From: Streptomyces goshikiensis
GTDB lineage: Bacteria; Actinomycetota; Actinomycetes; Streptomycetales; Streptomycetaceae
Length of the DNA: 64,000 nucleotides
Assembly (NCBI RefSeq): GCF_014650555.1
Contig: NZ_BMVE01000002.1
Span: 186,001 to 250,000, forward strand
Reading direction: 5' to 3'
Part shown: positions 14,357-27,089 of the stretch, one piece after another
Layout: each line of letters starts with the position of its first letter
Numbering within the stretch: the stretch's first letter is position 1
Notes under the pieces: generated by a model
The model's database searches: none
The model's input: only the letters and a program-made list of their open reading frames with translations
Told to the model about the DNA's origin: nothing
Translations under genes and position numbers: made by a program

Positions 14357-16513
14357 TCACTCCATGGGGAAGGCGAGCATTCGGGATTCCTCGCGGGCGT
14401 AGAGGCGGGTGTTGTCCGGGTCCGGGGTGAGGGTGGTGGCAGGCGTGGGGTAGCGCCAGGCGGGGCGGTGGGTGCGGAGGTCGACGGCGCGCAGGCCCGT
14501 CATGTCCATCGCGTAGACGTACCGGGCGCCCACCGCCGGGGTGGTGTCGGGGGCGGCGCGGAAGTCCTTCAAGGGGATCTCCGACCAGCGTTCGGCGCCG
14601 GTGAGGGCGTCCACGGCGACCAGGCCGCGGGCGCCCTCGTTGGCGTAGACGACGCCGTCGCGGACGGCCGGGACGCCGTAGCGGCGCTGGCCGTACGGCT
14701 TGGGGCCCATGTCGCGGCCCTGGCCGAAGGACCATGCCGGGGCGCCGTCGGAGAGCCGCAGGGCCTGGAGGGTGTCGGCGCCGAGGTAGACGTGGTTCTC
14801 GTCCGTGGCCAGCTGGTACGGGACCGCGCCCGGGACGGGCAGGGAGCGCTGCCAGCGTTCCGCGCCGGAGACCGGGTCGTGGAGGGACAGGGCCAGGGTG
14901 TCCGAAGGGCCCGTTCGCAGGCAGCTGAGGAGGCCGCCCTTCACGGGCTTGACGCACACAGCGGCGGAGTCGAGACCGGTCGGGGCCGGGGCCGGGCGGC
15001 GCCACAGTTCCCGACCCGACGCCAGGCTCGCGGCGACCAGGAACCACCGGCCGTCCGAGGCGGACTTGGCGTAGAGGACCGCCGTGCCCCCGGCCGCGCA
15101 CAGCAGGTCGTTCAGGTCCTCGGCGGCGTCGAACCCGGCAAGGGTCACGACCGGCGGACGATCGCCGTCGTACTCCTGGGGGAAGGCCAGGACGGCGAGG
15201 TCCTTCACGCCCGTGGTCCACGTGCGCAGCCCGTAGAGGACCTTGCCGTCGGTCGTGAGACGGCCGCTCGACGCGATGTGGGGGTCGGCCAGGCTCCGGC
15301 CCGTCGCCGGGTCGATCACCGAGGTCCCGACGCCGGCGGCCGCGACGAGGTGCGGGCCCACGCGTACGGGCGACCCGGCCCGGCCCGGGTTCCTGCCGCC
15401 GAAGATCCAGAGCGGGGCGGGGGGATCCTGCGGCGCGGCCGCGGCGGACCGCTTCCCGTCCGGCCAGGCCCATACGGCGCCGCCCGCCGCGGCCGCCGTG
15501 GCGGTGAACCCGGCGGCGGTGAGCGTGAGCAGCCGGCGGCGCGAGATCCCGGGGCGCGGTTCGGCGGAGGCCGGTCCGGCGGGGTCCGCCGCCGGAGCCG
15601 GGAGCCGGGGCGGGGGCTGCTCCCAGACCGCCGCGGCGCGCCGGGCGATGTCCGCGAGCACCGGCCCGGGCAGCCCGTCCGCGAACGCGCCGTCCCCGGA
15701 CGGGGCGAGCCACCGGGCCAGTTCGGCCGTCGGGGGCCGCCGCGCCGGGTCCTTGTCCAGGCAGCGGGCGAGCAGCGGCGCCAGTCCCTCCGGTACACCG
15801 GTCAGGTCGGGCTCCGCGTACCGCACCCGGTAGAGGAGGTCCGCGGCCTGGCCGCCGCCGAACGGGGCGTGTCCGGAGGCCGCGAAGACGAGGACGCCCG
15901 CCAGCGCGAACACATCGCCCGCCGGGGTGTGTTCGAGGCCGCCGGCCTGTTCGGGGGACATGAACGCCGGGGTGCCCGCGGCGGAGCCGACGCGGGTCAG
16001 CCGCTCGTCGCCGAGGGCGCGCGCGATCCCGAAGTCGATGACCTTGGGCCCCGTCGCGGTGATCAGGATGTTGGACGGCTTGAGGTCGCGGTGCACCACC
16101 TCCGAACGGTGCAACTGGCCGAGCGCCCGCGCGAGATCGGCGCCCAGCTCCCGTACCGCCGGCTCGGGCAGCGGTCCGCCGAGGCGGACGGCCTCGTCGA
16201 GCTGCGGCCCGATCACGTACTCGGTGGCCAGCCACGGCGTCCCGGCCAGCGGGTCCGCGCCGAACACGCGGGCGCCGTAGCGGTCGCCGATGACCCGGGC
16301 GGCGTCGGCCTCCAGCCGGAACCGGCTGCGGAAGGAGGCGTCGGCGGCGATCCGGGCGTGCACGGTCTTGAGCGCGACCACGCGCCCGGCCGCCGAACGG
16401 GCCAGGTACACGGTGCCCATGCCGCCGCTGCCGAGGCGGGCGAGCAGCCGGTGCTCGCCGAGCCGCTCGGGGTCGGTGTGGGTGAGCGGGGCGAGCGGGG
16501 AGCGCGGGGGCAT
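14357..16513 (-). CDS. Membrane Ser/Thr kinase with extracytoplasmic PQQ-like propeller
   Basis: A 718-residue receptor kinase. The N-terminal kinase domain (about 15-275) has the loop GSGGMGTVYLA, lysine in VALKTVHA, catalytic HRDLKPSN, DFG in VIDFGIAR, and APE-like MSPEQ, so it looks active. After a Pro/Ala linker comes RRRLLTLTAAGFTATAAAAGG, a membrane segment, then a PQQ-like beta-propeller with repeated W-motifs (GRELWRR, GAERW, GAPAW). The start ATG at 16513 lies just 5 bases after the upstream pseudokinase stop, so the two are one operon. The twin-arginine-like RRR before the helix is notable. PQQ-like domains in such kinases are thought to sense the outside; the ligand is unknown. Confidence 0.88.
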   Translation of the reverse strand: MPPRSPLAPLTHTDPERLGEHRLLARLGSGGMGTVYLARSAAGRVVALKTVHARIAADASFRSRFRLEADAARVIGDRYGARVFGADPLAGTPWLATEYVIGPQLDEAVRLGGPLPEPAVRELGADLARALGQLHRSEVVHRDLKPSNILITATGPKVIDFGIARALGDERLTRVGSAAGTPAFMSPEQAGGLEHTPAGDVFALAGVLVFAASGHAPFGGGQAADLLYRVRYAEPDLTGVPEGLAPLLARCLDKDPARRPPTAELARWLAPSGDGAFADGLPGPVLADIARRAAAVWEQPPPRLPAPAADPAGPASAEPRPGISRRRLLTLTAAGFTATAAAAGGAVWAWPDGKRSAAAAPQDPPAPLWIFGGRNPGRAGSPVRVGPHLVAAAGVGTSVIDPATGRSLADPHIASSGRLTTDGKVLYGLRTWTTGVKDLAVLAFPQEYDGDRPPVVTLAGFDAAEDLNDLLCAAGGTAVLYAKSASDGRWFLVAASLASGRELWRRPAPAPTGLDSAAVCVKPVKGGLLSCLRTGPSDTLALSLHDPVSGAERWQRSLPVPGAVPYQLATDENHVYLGADTLQALRLSDGAPAWSFGQGRDMGPKPYGQRRYGVPAVRDGVVYANEGARGLVAVDALTGAERWSEIPLKDFRAAPDTTPAVGARYVYAMDMTGLRAVDLRTHRPAWRYPTPATTLTPDPDNTRLYAREESRMLAFPME

Positions 16514-16518
16514 CGGGG

Positions 16519-17466
<948 letters not shown>

Positions 17467-17576
17467 GCGCGAGGTCCCCCGGGGTCGGCAGCGGGAGCCC
17501 CGAGCCTATGCGCTGGCCGCGCCACGGGAGGCACCGGGTGAGCACCCGCCGGCACCCGCCGGGAGCCGCGCCCGGA

Positions 17577-17677
17577 CCCGTCGGGAGGCTGTCCTGGGCC
17601 CGACCCGGGAGCCGCCGCGAAGCACCCGTTGCCCCGTTGGGAAAGCTGTTCGGGGCCGTCGGGAAGCTGCCCCGGAC
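17577..17677. repeat. Three degenerate ~24 bp GC-rich repeats upstream of the pseudokinase
   Basis: The 17,467-17,717 gap contains three related segments built on CCGTYGGGAARGCTG (17577-17600, 17633-17656, 17656-17677). They may be slippage products or structured RNA. No gene is seen in this gap. Confidence 0.35.
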
Positions 17678-17717
17678 TCGTCGGGGGGCCGGCGGAAGGG
17701 AGCCGGGGGCGGTGTGG

Positions 17718-19811
17718 TCAGGGCGTTGTGGGCATCGCGGTGAGGGTTCCGGCGTTGACGAGGTAGACGCGGTTGCCGGCGCCGGAGAGGGCCCAGGGGC
17801 CGTTTGCCCCGGGGGCCCAGGTCCACAGTCGGGTGCCGTTCTGCAGGGAGTACGCGCCGACGCCCCGGCCGTCCGCCTCCACCGCCCAGACCGCGCCGCC
17901 CTCGACCACCAGCGGGGTGTGCGGGAGCGGGCCGCGGGTGGCCTTGCCGAGCGGGGTGGGACTGCCCGTGGTGGTCAGCTTCGTCAGCGAGGTCCCGTTC
18001 ACGGCGAGCACGGTGTCGTTCCGCAGCAGCGGCGGGCCCCAGCCGCCCGCGCCCTGCCCGACGGGCTCGGAGGCCTCGGCCCGCCACACCTCGTCGCCGC
18101 CGACTATGCGGCGCGCCGACAGCGTCCGACCGCCCAGCAGGACCGTGTCCTTGAACATGACGGGCGCGATGGCCGACCGGGACTGGCCCTCCACCTCCCA
18201 GACGGCCAGTCCCGTCGTCGTGGTGAACGTCAGCAGACTGCCGTCGGCACCGGACACCACGAGCAGCCCCTGCAAGGTCGCGGCCTTCGGCCCGGCGCCC
18301 CGCACGGCCGGCGCGGGCAGCGGGACGGTCCAGCGGATCCGCTGCTGGACGAGGTCCACGGCGCGCAGCCGGCCGCCCTGGGTCACCACGTAGACCGTGT
18401 CCTCGTCCACGGTCAGGAAGCGGCCCACCTCGGCGTCCGGCACCGACCATTCGAGCTTGGCGGTCGAGGCCTCGTACGCGAGCAGCGCGCCGTACCTGTC
18501 CGCCGCCACGAAGCCGAGCTCGGGCAGGGCCAGGACCCCGGCGGCCGCGGCGGCGTCCGGAAGCCGCCACTTCTCCTTGCCGCTGTACGTCAGACGGGCC
18601 GCCAGCCCGCCCTCCTTCGCGGCGAAGACGACCACGTCGCGCAGCGACAGCGGGGTCATGACCACGCCGTCCACCGGCTGCGCCGCGACCTTCAGCGGGC
18701 CCCACAGCGGCTTCGGCGCCTTGCCGGAGGTGGCGGCGGACGCGGGCAGCGGTGTCGCGCCGCGTGCGAGCCCGACCTTCAGCGGCTCCGCCCCCGGCTC
18801 CTCGCGCAGCAGCCACCACGCGCCGCCGGCGCCGCCCGCGGCGGCCACCACGCCGCCCGCCGCCAGCGCGGTGCGCAGCACCCGGCGACGCGAGGGGCCG
18901 GCCCCGGGGCCCGGGCCGGGTTCCGTACGGGCGGTCTGCCGCGCGGCCTCGGCGGCCCGGCGGGTGATGTCCTCGGCCAGCGGCCCGGTGCGCCAGGCCC
19001 GGTCCGCTCCGGGCGGCGGGGCGAACGCGGCCGCGATCTCACCGGGAGCGGGGCGGCGCGCGGGCTCCTTCGCGAGGCAGGGGGCGATCAGGTACCCCAA
19101 CTCGGCCGGTACGGAGGCCAGTCGCGGCTCCCCGTGCACCACCTCGTACTGCACGGCGGCCACGTGCGTCCCCTCGAACGCGGGCCGGCCCGTCGCCGCG
19201 TACGCGAGGACGGCGCCCAGCGAGAACACGTCCGCCGCGGGACCGACGCGCTGCCCGAGCACCTGCTCCGGGGCGCCGTACCCGGGGGTGACGGGGACCT
19301 GGCCGGTGGTGGTGAGCGTCAGGCCGTGTTCCGGGCGGGCGATGCCGAAGTCGATGACGCGCGGACCGTCCGCCGTCAGCACGATGTTGGCCGGCTTCAG
19401 GTCCCGGTGCACCAGCCCGGCCGCGTGGACGTCCCGCAGGGTCGCGGCCAGCGAGGCGGCGAGCGCGCGTACGCCGGCCGCGTCGAACGGCCCGTACCGG
19501 CGCACGGCGTGATCGAGGGTCGGCCCGGACAGGAACTCGGTCGCGATCCAGGGCCGGTCGCCCTCGCTGCGCGCGTCCAGGACCCGGGCGACGCCGGAGC
19601 TGCTCACGGCCCGCGCGGTGTGGGCCTCGCGCAGGAAGCGCTGGGCGAGGTGCCGGTCGTGCGCCAGTTCCGGCAGCAGCACCTTGACCGCCGCCGGGCG
19701 GCCGGCGGGGTCCTGGCCCAGGTAGACCTTGCCCATGCCGCCCTCGCCGAGGACGCCGACGACGCGGTAGGGACCGAGCCGGATCGGGTCGCCGGTGCCG
19801 AGTGGTTCCAT
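17718..19811 (-). CDS. Membrane Ser/Thr kinase with PQQ-like C-terminal domain
   Basis: A 697-residue kinase of the same architecture as the neighbour. The kinase domain (about 14-275) shows GEGGMGKVYLG, AAVKVLLPE, HRDLKPANIV, VIDFGIAR and GAPEQV, all consistent with activity. A linker rich in Pro, Gly and Arg is followed by a hydrophobic segment (TALAAGGVVAAAGGAGGAWWLL), then a C-terminal region with PQQ-like blades (KLEWSVPD, RIRWTVPL, LAVWEVEG, TRLWTWAPG). The start ATG is at 19811. Two such kinases and a pseudokinase side by side suggest local gene duplication. Whether the kinases signal together is unknown. Confidence 0.88.
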   Translation of the reverse strand: MEPLGTGDPIRLGPYRVVGVLGEGGMGKVYLGQDPAGRPAAVKVLLPELAHDRHLAQRFLREAHTARAVSSSGVARVLDARSEGDRPWIATEFLSGPTLDHAVRRYGPFDAAGVRALAASLAATLRDVHAAGLVHRDLKPANIVLTADGPRVIDFGIARPEHGLTLTTTGQVPVTPGYGAPEQVLGQRVGPAADVFSLGAVLAYAATGRPAFEGTHVAAVQYEVVHGEPRLASVPAELGYLIAPCLAKEPARRPAPGEIAAAFAPPPGADRAWRTGPLAEDITRRAAEAARQTARTEPGPGPGAGPSRRRVLRTALAAGGVVAAAGGAGGAWWLLREEPGAEPLKVGLARGATPLPASAATSGKAPKPLWGPLKVAAQPVDGVVMTPLSLRDVVVFAAKEGGLAARLTYSGKEKWRLPDAAAAAGVLALPELGFVAADRYGALLAYEASTAKLEWSVPDAEVGRFLTVDEDTVYVVTQGGRLRAVDLVQQRIRWTVPLPAPAVRGAGPKAATLQGLLVVSGADGSLLTFTTTTGLAVWEVEGQSRSAIAPVMFKDTVLLGGRTLSARRIVGGDEVWRAEASEPVGQGAGGWGPPLLRNDTVLAVNGTSLTKLTTTGSPTPLGKATRGPLPHTPLVVEGGAVWAVEADGRGVGAYSLQNGTRLWTWAPGANGPWALSGAGNRVYLVNAGTLTAMPTTP

Positions 19812-19958
19812 GGGGTGCCGCTTCCTGTCGGGCCGGCCCGCCGTTCGGGCCCGGGGCCCGTTGATCTTAGGCGGGCACCCCGCCGGGCCCGCTGCCGCGG
19901 TCGGCCCCGTCGCGCCCCGTCGGCCCCGTCGTCCCCTCGACCCCGTCGTCCCTTCCGC

Positions 19959-20414
19959 TCAGCGGTCGACCGGGAGGCCGGTGGGCTCCTTGATGCGCTT
20001 CATGATGATCTGGGAGTTGACCTCGGTGACGCCCGAGAGGGCCGTGAGCTGCTCGATCCAGAGGCGTTCGTACGCGCGCAGGTCCGCGACGGCGATGCGG
20101 AGCAGGCAGCCGGGGCTGCCGAACAGGCGGTACGCCTCGATGACGTCGGGGATGTCCTGGAGCGCCGCCTCGAACGCCTCCACCGCCTCGCGGTCGCGCC
20201 GCACCTCCACGGAGACCAGCACCTCGAACCCGCGCCCGACCGCCTCGGGGTCGATCACCGCGCGGTAGCCCTGGATCACCCCGTCCTGTTCGAGCTGGCG
20301 CACGCGGCGCATGCAGGGGGAGGGGGTCAGGCCCACGCGCTGGGCCAGCTCCTGGTTGCTGAGGCGGCCGTCCTGCTGGAGCTCGCGCAAGATGGCGCGG
20401 TCAATGGCATCCAT
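19959..20414 (-). CDS. Lrp/AsnC-family transcriptional regulator
   Basis: A 151-residue regulator. The N-terminal winged helix (MDAIDRAILRELQQDGRLSN, then ELAQRVGLTPSPCMRRVRQL) and the C-terminal RAM ligand-binding fold are both present. The ATG at 20414 was chosen because it matches the family start and follows GGGGGA; the open frame continues 16 codons upstream. It is divergent from the asparaginase gene with a 134-base shared promoter region, so it probably controls that gene in response to an amino acid. The ligand is inferred from context only. Confidence 0.9.
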   Translation of the reverse strand: MDAIDRAILRELQQDGRLSNQELAQRVGLTPSPCMRRVRQLEQDGVIQGYRAVIDPEAVGRGFEVLVSVEVRRDREAVEAFEAALQDIPDVIEAYRLFGSPGCLLRIAVADLRAYERLWIEQLTALSGVTEVNSQIIMKRIKEPTGLPVDR

Positions 20415-20548
20415 GACGCAATCATCCCCCGCGGAGTGTTGCGGGTGAGGGGAAACTGGCAATCGCGTTGCGCGTAGATTTCCTTATTATTGCCATTTCG
20501 AGCGTACGTACGCATGTGGCGAGCATGTGAGCGAAGGAGAGAGCGGCC

Positions 20549-21550
20549 ATGGGACGGATCGTCGTCATCAGCACCGGTGGGACGATAGCCAGCCGCTGGC
20601 AGGGATCCGGCTTCGCGGCGGACGCCGACGGCAGCGAGGTGATGGCCACCGCGCCCCTGCCCGAGGGCGTCACCGTCGAGGTCGTCGACCTGTTCAGCGT
20701 GAACAGCCCCCGGCTGACCACCGCCCACCAGCTCACCCTGCTGCGCACCGTGCACGAGGTGCTCGCCGACCCCGAGGTCGAGGGCATCGTCGTCACCCAC
20801 GGCACCGACACGCTGGAGGAGTCGGCCTTCCTCGTCGACCTCCACCACCACGACCCGCGCACGGTCGTCTTCACCGGCTCGCAGCTCCCCATGGGCACCG
20901 CCGACGGCGACGGCCCCGAGAACCTGTACGACGCGCTGCTGACCGCCGCGTCCACCCGGGGGCTCGGGGTGCTGATCACGTTCGCCGGGCGGGTGCACGC
21001 GGCCCGGGGCACCGTGAAGACGCAGGCCGTGGCGCTGGACGCGTTCGCCGACCCGTCGAAGGAACTGCTCGGCAAGATCGGCTTCGGCAAGGTCACGATG
21101 CTGCGCTCGCCGCGGCGGCCCGAGCCGCTGGCGCTGCCGGCGATGCCGGAGCTGCCGCCCCGGGTGGACATGGTGATGCACCACGCCGACGGCGACCCGG
21201 TGCTGCTGAACGCCGCCGTCGAGGCGGGGGCGCGGGGGATCGTCCTGATCGGGACGGGCGCGGGGAACGCGACCCCGGAGATCGTCGAGGCGGTCCGGGC
21301 GGCGGTGGCGCGGGGCGTGCTGGTCGCGCTGACCACGCGGGTCGCCGCCGGGCCGGTGACGGAGATCTACACCCACGGCGGGGCGGTCGACCTGGTCGCG
21401 GCCGGCGCCGTTCCCACCGGGACGCTGCGGGCGGGGCAGGCGCGGATCGCGGTCCTGTCCGCGCTGCTCGCCTCCGGCGAGGAGGGCGAGCGGGCGCGGG
21501 TCCTGCGGCAGGCCCTTTCCTCGGACGGGCCGGTCCTGGTCGACGCCTGA
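20549..21550 (+). CDS. L-asparaginase
   Basis: A 333-residue asparaginase of the AnsA/AnsB fold, hydrolysing asparagine to aspartate and ammonia. Both catalytic threonine motifs are visible: STGGTIAS at the N-terminus and THGTDTLEE near residue 90; the lysine in GRVHAARGTVKTQA region also fits. No signal peptide is present, so it is probably cytoplasmic. The ATG follows GAAGGAGAGAG. It is divergent from an Lrp/AsnC regulator gene, which is a common pairing for amino-acid catabolism. Confidence 0.92.
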   Translation: MGRIVVISTGGTIASRWQGSGFAADADGSEVMATAPLPEGVTVEVVDLFSVNSPRLTTAHQLTLLRTVHEVLADPEVEGIVVTHGTDTLEESAFLVDLHHHDPRTVVFTGSQLPMGTADGDGPENLYDALLTAASTRGLGVLITFAGRVHAARGTVKTQAVALDAFADPSKELLGKIGFGKVTMLRSPRRPEPLALPAMPELPPRVDMVMHHADGDPVLLNAAVEAGARGIVLIGTGAGNATPEIVEAVRAAVARGVLVALTTRVAAGPVTEIYTHGGAVDLVAAGAVPTGTLRAGQARIAVLSALLASGEEGERARVLRQALSSDGPVLVDA

Positions 21551-21933
21551 CCCTGCGGGGCAGACGGGGGTTCCGGGGCGCGCCGCCGTCGCCGGCCCCC
21601 GGCCCCCGGCCCCGGCCCCTGGCCCCGGACCCACACCGCCGCGCCCAGCCGGTGAGGCCAACCGCCCCGCCGGGCGCGGCAACCGGCGGCCACCGCCCGC
21701 GTCCTGACGTGACCGCCCGCGATGCCCGGGTTCGCACGTGACGGCGCCGGCCGCCCCGCTGGCGCGACACCCGATGCCCCTGGGCGGCACCCGCCCACAA
21801 CTGCCCACGCCCTGACGTAACCGCCCGCGACCATCCGCGTCCTGACGCCGCCCGGGCGTCCGCGTCCTGACGCCGCCCGGGCGCGCCCGTGACGGTGGTG
21901 GCGGCCGCTCGCGACCGCCCGCGGCCGCCCGCG
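21551..21933. other. GC-rich non-coding gap with a 25 bp tandem duplication
   Basis: No gene is seen. The segment is built of degenerate GTCCTGACG and CCGCCCGCG words, and a perfect 25-base unit is duplicated head-to-tail at 21834-21858 and 21859-21883. It lies between the convergent ends of the asparaginase and meaB genes and may contain a bidirectional terminator, but no clear T-tract hairpin is present. Confidence 0.45.
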
Positions 21934-22914
21934 TCAGGCGGAGAAGGCGGACAGGATCCGGTCCGCCGCGAGGGTGGGGGTCAGGGTGCCGTCGCGGACG
22001 GCGGATTCCAGGGCCGGGGCCAGATCGCGGACGGCGGGGCTGGAGCGCAGGCGTTCCAGGAGCTCGTCCCGGACCATCGACCAGGTCCACTCCACCTGCT
22101 GCGCGGCCCGCTTCGCCGCCAGCCGCCCGCCCGCGTCCAGCAGCAGCCGGTGCTGCTCCAGGCGGTTCCAGACCTCGTCCAGGCCCGCGGACTCCCGCGC
22201 GCTGCACGTGAGGACGGGCGGGGTCCAGGCCGCGTCCGACGGGTGCATCAGGCGCAGGGCGCCCGACAGCTCCCGCGCCGCCGCCTTCGCGTCGCGCTCG
22301 TGCGGGCCGTCCGCCTTGTTCACGGCCAGGACGTCCGCCAGCTCCAGGACGCCCTTCTTGATGCCCTGGAGCTGGTCGCCCGTACGGGCCAGCGAGAGGA
22401 GGAGGAAGGAGTCCACCATGCCGGCCACCGTCGTCTCCGATTGGCCCACCCCGACCGTCTCCACGAGGACCACGTCGTAGCCGGCCGCCTCCATCACGAT
22501 CATCGACTCGCGCGTGGCCTTCGCGACCCCGCCCAGCGTGCCCGCCGAGGGGGAAGGGCGCACGAACGCCGCCGGGTCCACCGCGAGGCGTTCCATCCGG
22601 GTCTTGTCGCCCAGGATGGAGCCGCCCGTACGGGTCGAGGACGGGTCGACGGCGAGGACCGCCACCCGGTGGCCCAGCCCCGTCAGCATCGTGCCGAACG
22701 CGTCGATGAACGTGGACTTGCCCACGCCCGGCACCCCGCTGATGCCGATCCGGCGCGCCCGCCCCGAGTGCGGGAGCAGTTCCGTCAGCAGCTGCTGCGC
22801 GAGCCCCCGGTGGGCGGGCAGGGTGGACTCGACGAGGGTGATCGCGCGTGCGATGAACGCCCGCTTCCCGTCGAGGACCCCCTTCGCGTACGCCTCGATG
22901 TCGATCTTCGGCAC
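21934..22914 (-). CDS. meaB: Methylmalonyl-CoA mutase G-protein chaperone MeaB
   Basis: A 326-residue MeaB/ArgK-family GTPase. It protects and reloads the B12 enzyme methylmalonyl-CoA mutase. Visible motifs are Walker A GVPGVGKS (60-67), the switch region DPSSTRTGGSILGDKTRM, VETVGVGQSE (Walker B area) and the base-recognition NKAD. The C-terminal helical arm used for dimerisation is present. It lies 10 bases after the mutB stop on the same strand, completing a mutA-mutB-meaB operon. Confidence 0.95.
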   Translation of the reverse strand: MPKIDIEAYAKGVLDGKRAFIARAITLVESTLPAHRGLAQQLLTELLPHSGRARRIGISGVPGVGKSTFIDAFGTMLTGLGHRVAVLAVDPSSTRTGGSILGDKTRMERLAVDPAAFVRPSPSAGTLGGVAKATRESMIVMEAAGYDVVLVETVGVGQSETTVAGMVDSFLLLSLARTGDQLQGIKKGVLELADVLAVNKADGPHERDAKAAARELSGALRLMHPSDAAWTPPVLTCSARESAGLDEVWNRLEQHRLLLDAGGRLAAKRAAQQVEWTWSMVRDELLERLRSSPAVRDLAPALESAVRDGTLTPTLAADRILSAFSA

Positions 22915-22924
22915 CCGGGGCCGC

Positions 22925-25116
<2,192 letters not shown>

Positions 25117-25120
<4 letters not shown>

Positions 25121-27027
25121 GACGCGACTCCCATCCGGTCGAGTACGGAGGACAGCACGGCGACCGCGTCGCAGCCCGCGAAGACGTACTCGTCCACGGA
25201 GCCCTCGGCGGTGCCGGGCTTGCCGGCGAGGAACAGGGTCGTGGCGCCCGCCGAGCGCAGCGCCGCGGCCACGGCCCCGGCCTGCTCCTCGTACAGCGCG
25301 TCGCTGGAGCACAGCACGGCCATGCCGTCCGCGCCGCTCGCGGCGTACGCCTCGGCGGCGCTCGCCGGGTCCACGGACACCGGGTCGTGGACGGGCTCGA
25401 TGCCGCCCGCCTGGAACAGGTTCGAGGCGAAGGTGGCCCGCGCCGTGTGCGCGGCCGCCGGACCCAGCGCGGCGAGGAAGACCCGCGGGCGGTGCCCGGT
25501 CGCCGTCAGATGGGCGTCGCTGCGGGCGCGCAGCGCCTCGTACGCCTCGTCGCGCCGGACGCGCGGCAGTCCGCCGGTGGGGCCGGCGGGACCGGGCTCG
25601 CGGACGACCGGCTTCTCCGACAGCAGCGGGAACTCGCTGACGCCGGTGATCGGTTCGCGGCGCTTGGCCAGCTTCTTCGAGCGCGCGGCCCAGGTGGTGG
25701 CGAGGCGCTCCGCGACCAGGCCGGAGCGCAGGGCGCCGGGCAGTCCGCCCGCCTTCTCCACCGTCTGGAAGAACTCCCAGGCGGCCCCGGCCAGTTCCGT
25801 GGTGAGCTGCTCCACGTAGTAGGAGCCGCCCGCCGGGTCGATCACCCGGGCGAGGTGCGATTCCTCCAGCAGGATGGTGGAGGTGTTGCGGGCGATGCGG
25901 CGCGCGAAGGCGTCCGGCAGGCCGAGCTCGTTGTCGAAGGGGAGCACGGTGACGGAGTCCGCGCCGCCCACGCCCGCCGCCATGCAGGCGACGGTGGTGC
26001 GGAGCATGTTCACCCACGGGTCGCGCCGGGTCATCATCACCGGCGAGGTGACGGCGTGCTGGCGCTGGGCGCCAGCCTCGGGGGCCCCGCAGGCCTCGGC
26101 GACGCGGGCCCACAGGCGGCGGGCGGCGCGGAGCTTGGCGATGGTGAGGAACTGGTCCGCCGTCGCGGCGTAGCGGAACTCCAGCTGGCCCAGGGCGGCT
26201 TCGACACCGAGGCCGCCGCCTTCCAGGGCGCGGAGGTAGGCGACGCCCGTGGCCAGGGAGAGGCCGAGCTCCTCGGCGGCGCTGCCGCCGGCCTCGTGGT
26301 ACGGCAGGGCGTCCACCGTCAGGGCGCGTACGTGGGGCCAGGCGGCGGCGGTCTCGCGGGCCAGGGCGGCGGCCTCGGCGAGGTCCAGGACTTCACCCGT
26401 TCGGGCCTCGTGGCCGAGCGGGTCCGCGCCGAGCGAGGCGCGGGCGGCCTCGGGGGCCACCTCCCGCTCGGCGTACAGGGCCAGCAGCGCGCGGGCCGCC
26501 TCGGCGTAGTCGGCGCCGGCGTCGAGGGTGACGGGCGCGAGGTCGAGGTAGACGCCGTCGAGGGCGCGGGCGAGGCCGTCGGCGGGGATGCCGGTCCGGC
26601 CGACGGTGAGCCACAGCGAGGTGGTGCCGTTCTCCAGGTCGGCGAGGGCCGCCTCGTTGACCCGTACGGGGTCGGTGCCCGCGAGGCGCTGGCGCACGTC
26701 CCAGCCGGAGACGGAGGTGCCCTCGGGCCGGCCGCCCCTGGTGAAGGGGGCGAAGCCCGGGAAACCGGCGGCGTCGGCGGTGGCGGTGTTCGCGGCGTTC
26801 GCGCCGGTGTCGCCGTTCGCGTTCGCGCCGGTTTCGCGCGCGGTGTAGAGCGGGCGGGTGGTGAGCCCGTCCTCTAGCTGGGTGGACAACGCGTCTTCAG
26901 CTGCCTCGCCGGATGCTTCCTTGCCCGACTTGCGCAGTACGCCTTCAACCAGGCGCTGCCACTGCTCATGCGTCGCGTCAGGGAACTCGGCGGCCAGGGA
27001 AAGCCCGTCATCAGGCAGGACCGTCAT
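25117..27027 (-). CDS. mutA: Methylmalonyl-CoA mutase small subunit
   Basis: A 636-residue partner of MutB. It keeps the TIM-barrel scaffold ([20 protein letters not shown] and [23 protein letters not shown]) but its C-terminal B12-like domain lacks the DxHxxG cobalt ligand, as in all known small subunits. The ATG at 27027 ([17 protein letters not shown]) is chosen by family convention; an in-frame TTG 22 codons upstream has no better support. No cobalamin riboswitch is seen upstream. Confidence 0.93.
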
Positions 27028-27089
27028 GGCTCGAATGCTAGGGGGGTGCTCTGGGATGGACCAGAACCACCGGATGTGATCTCCCCCTC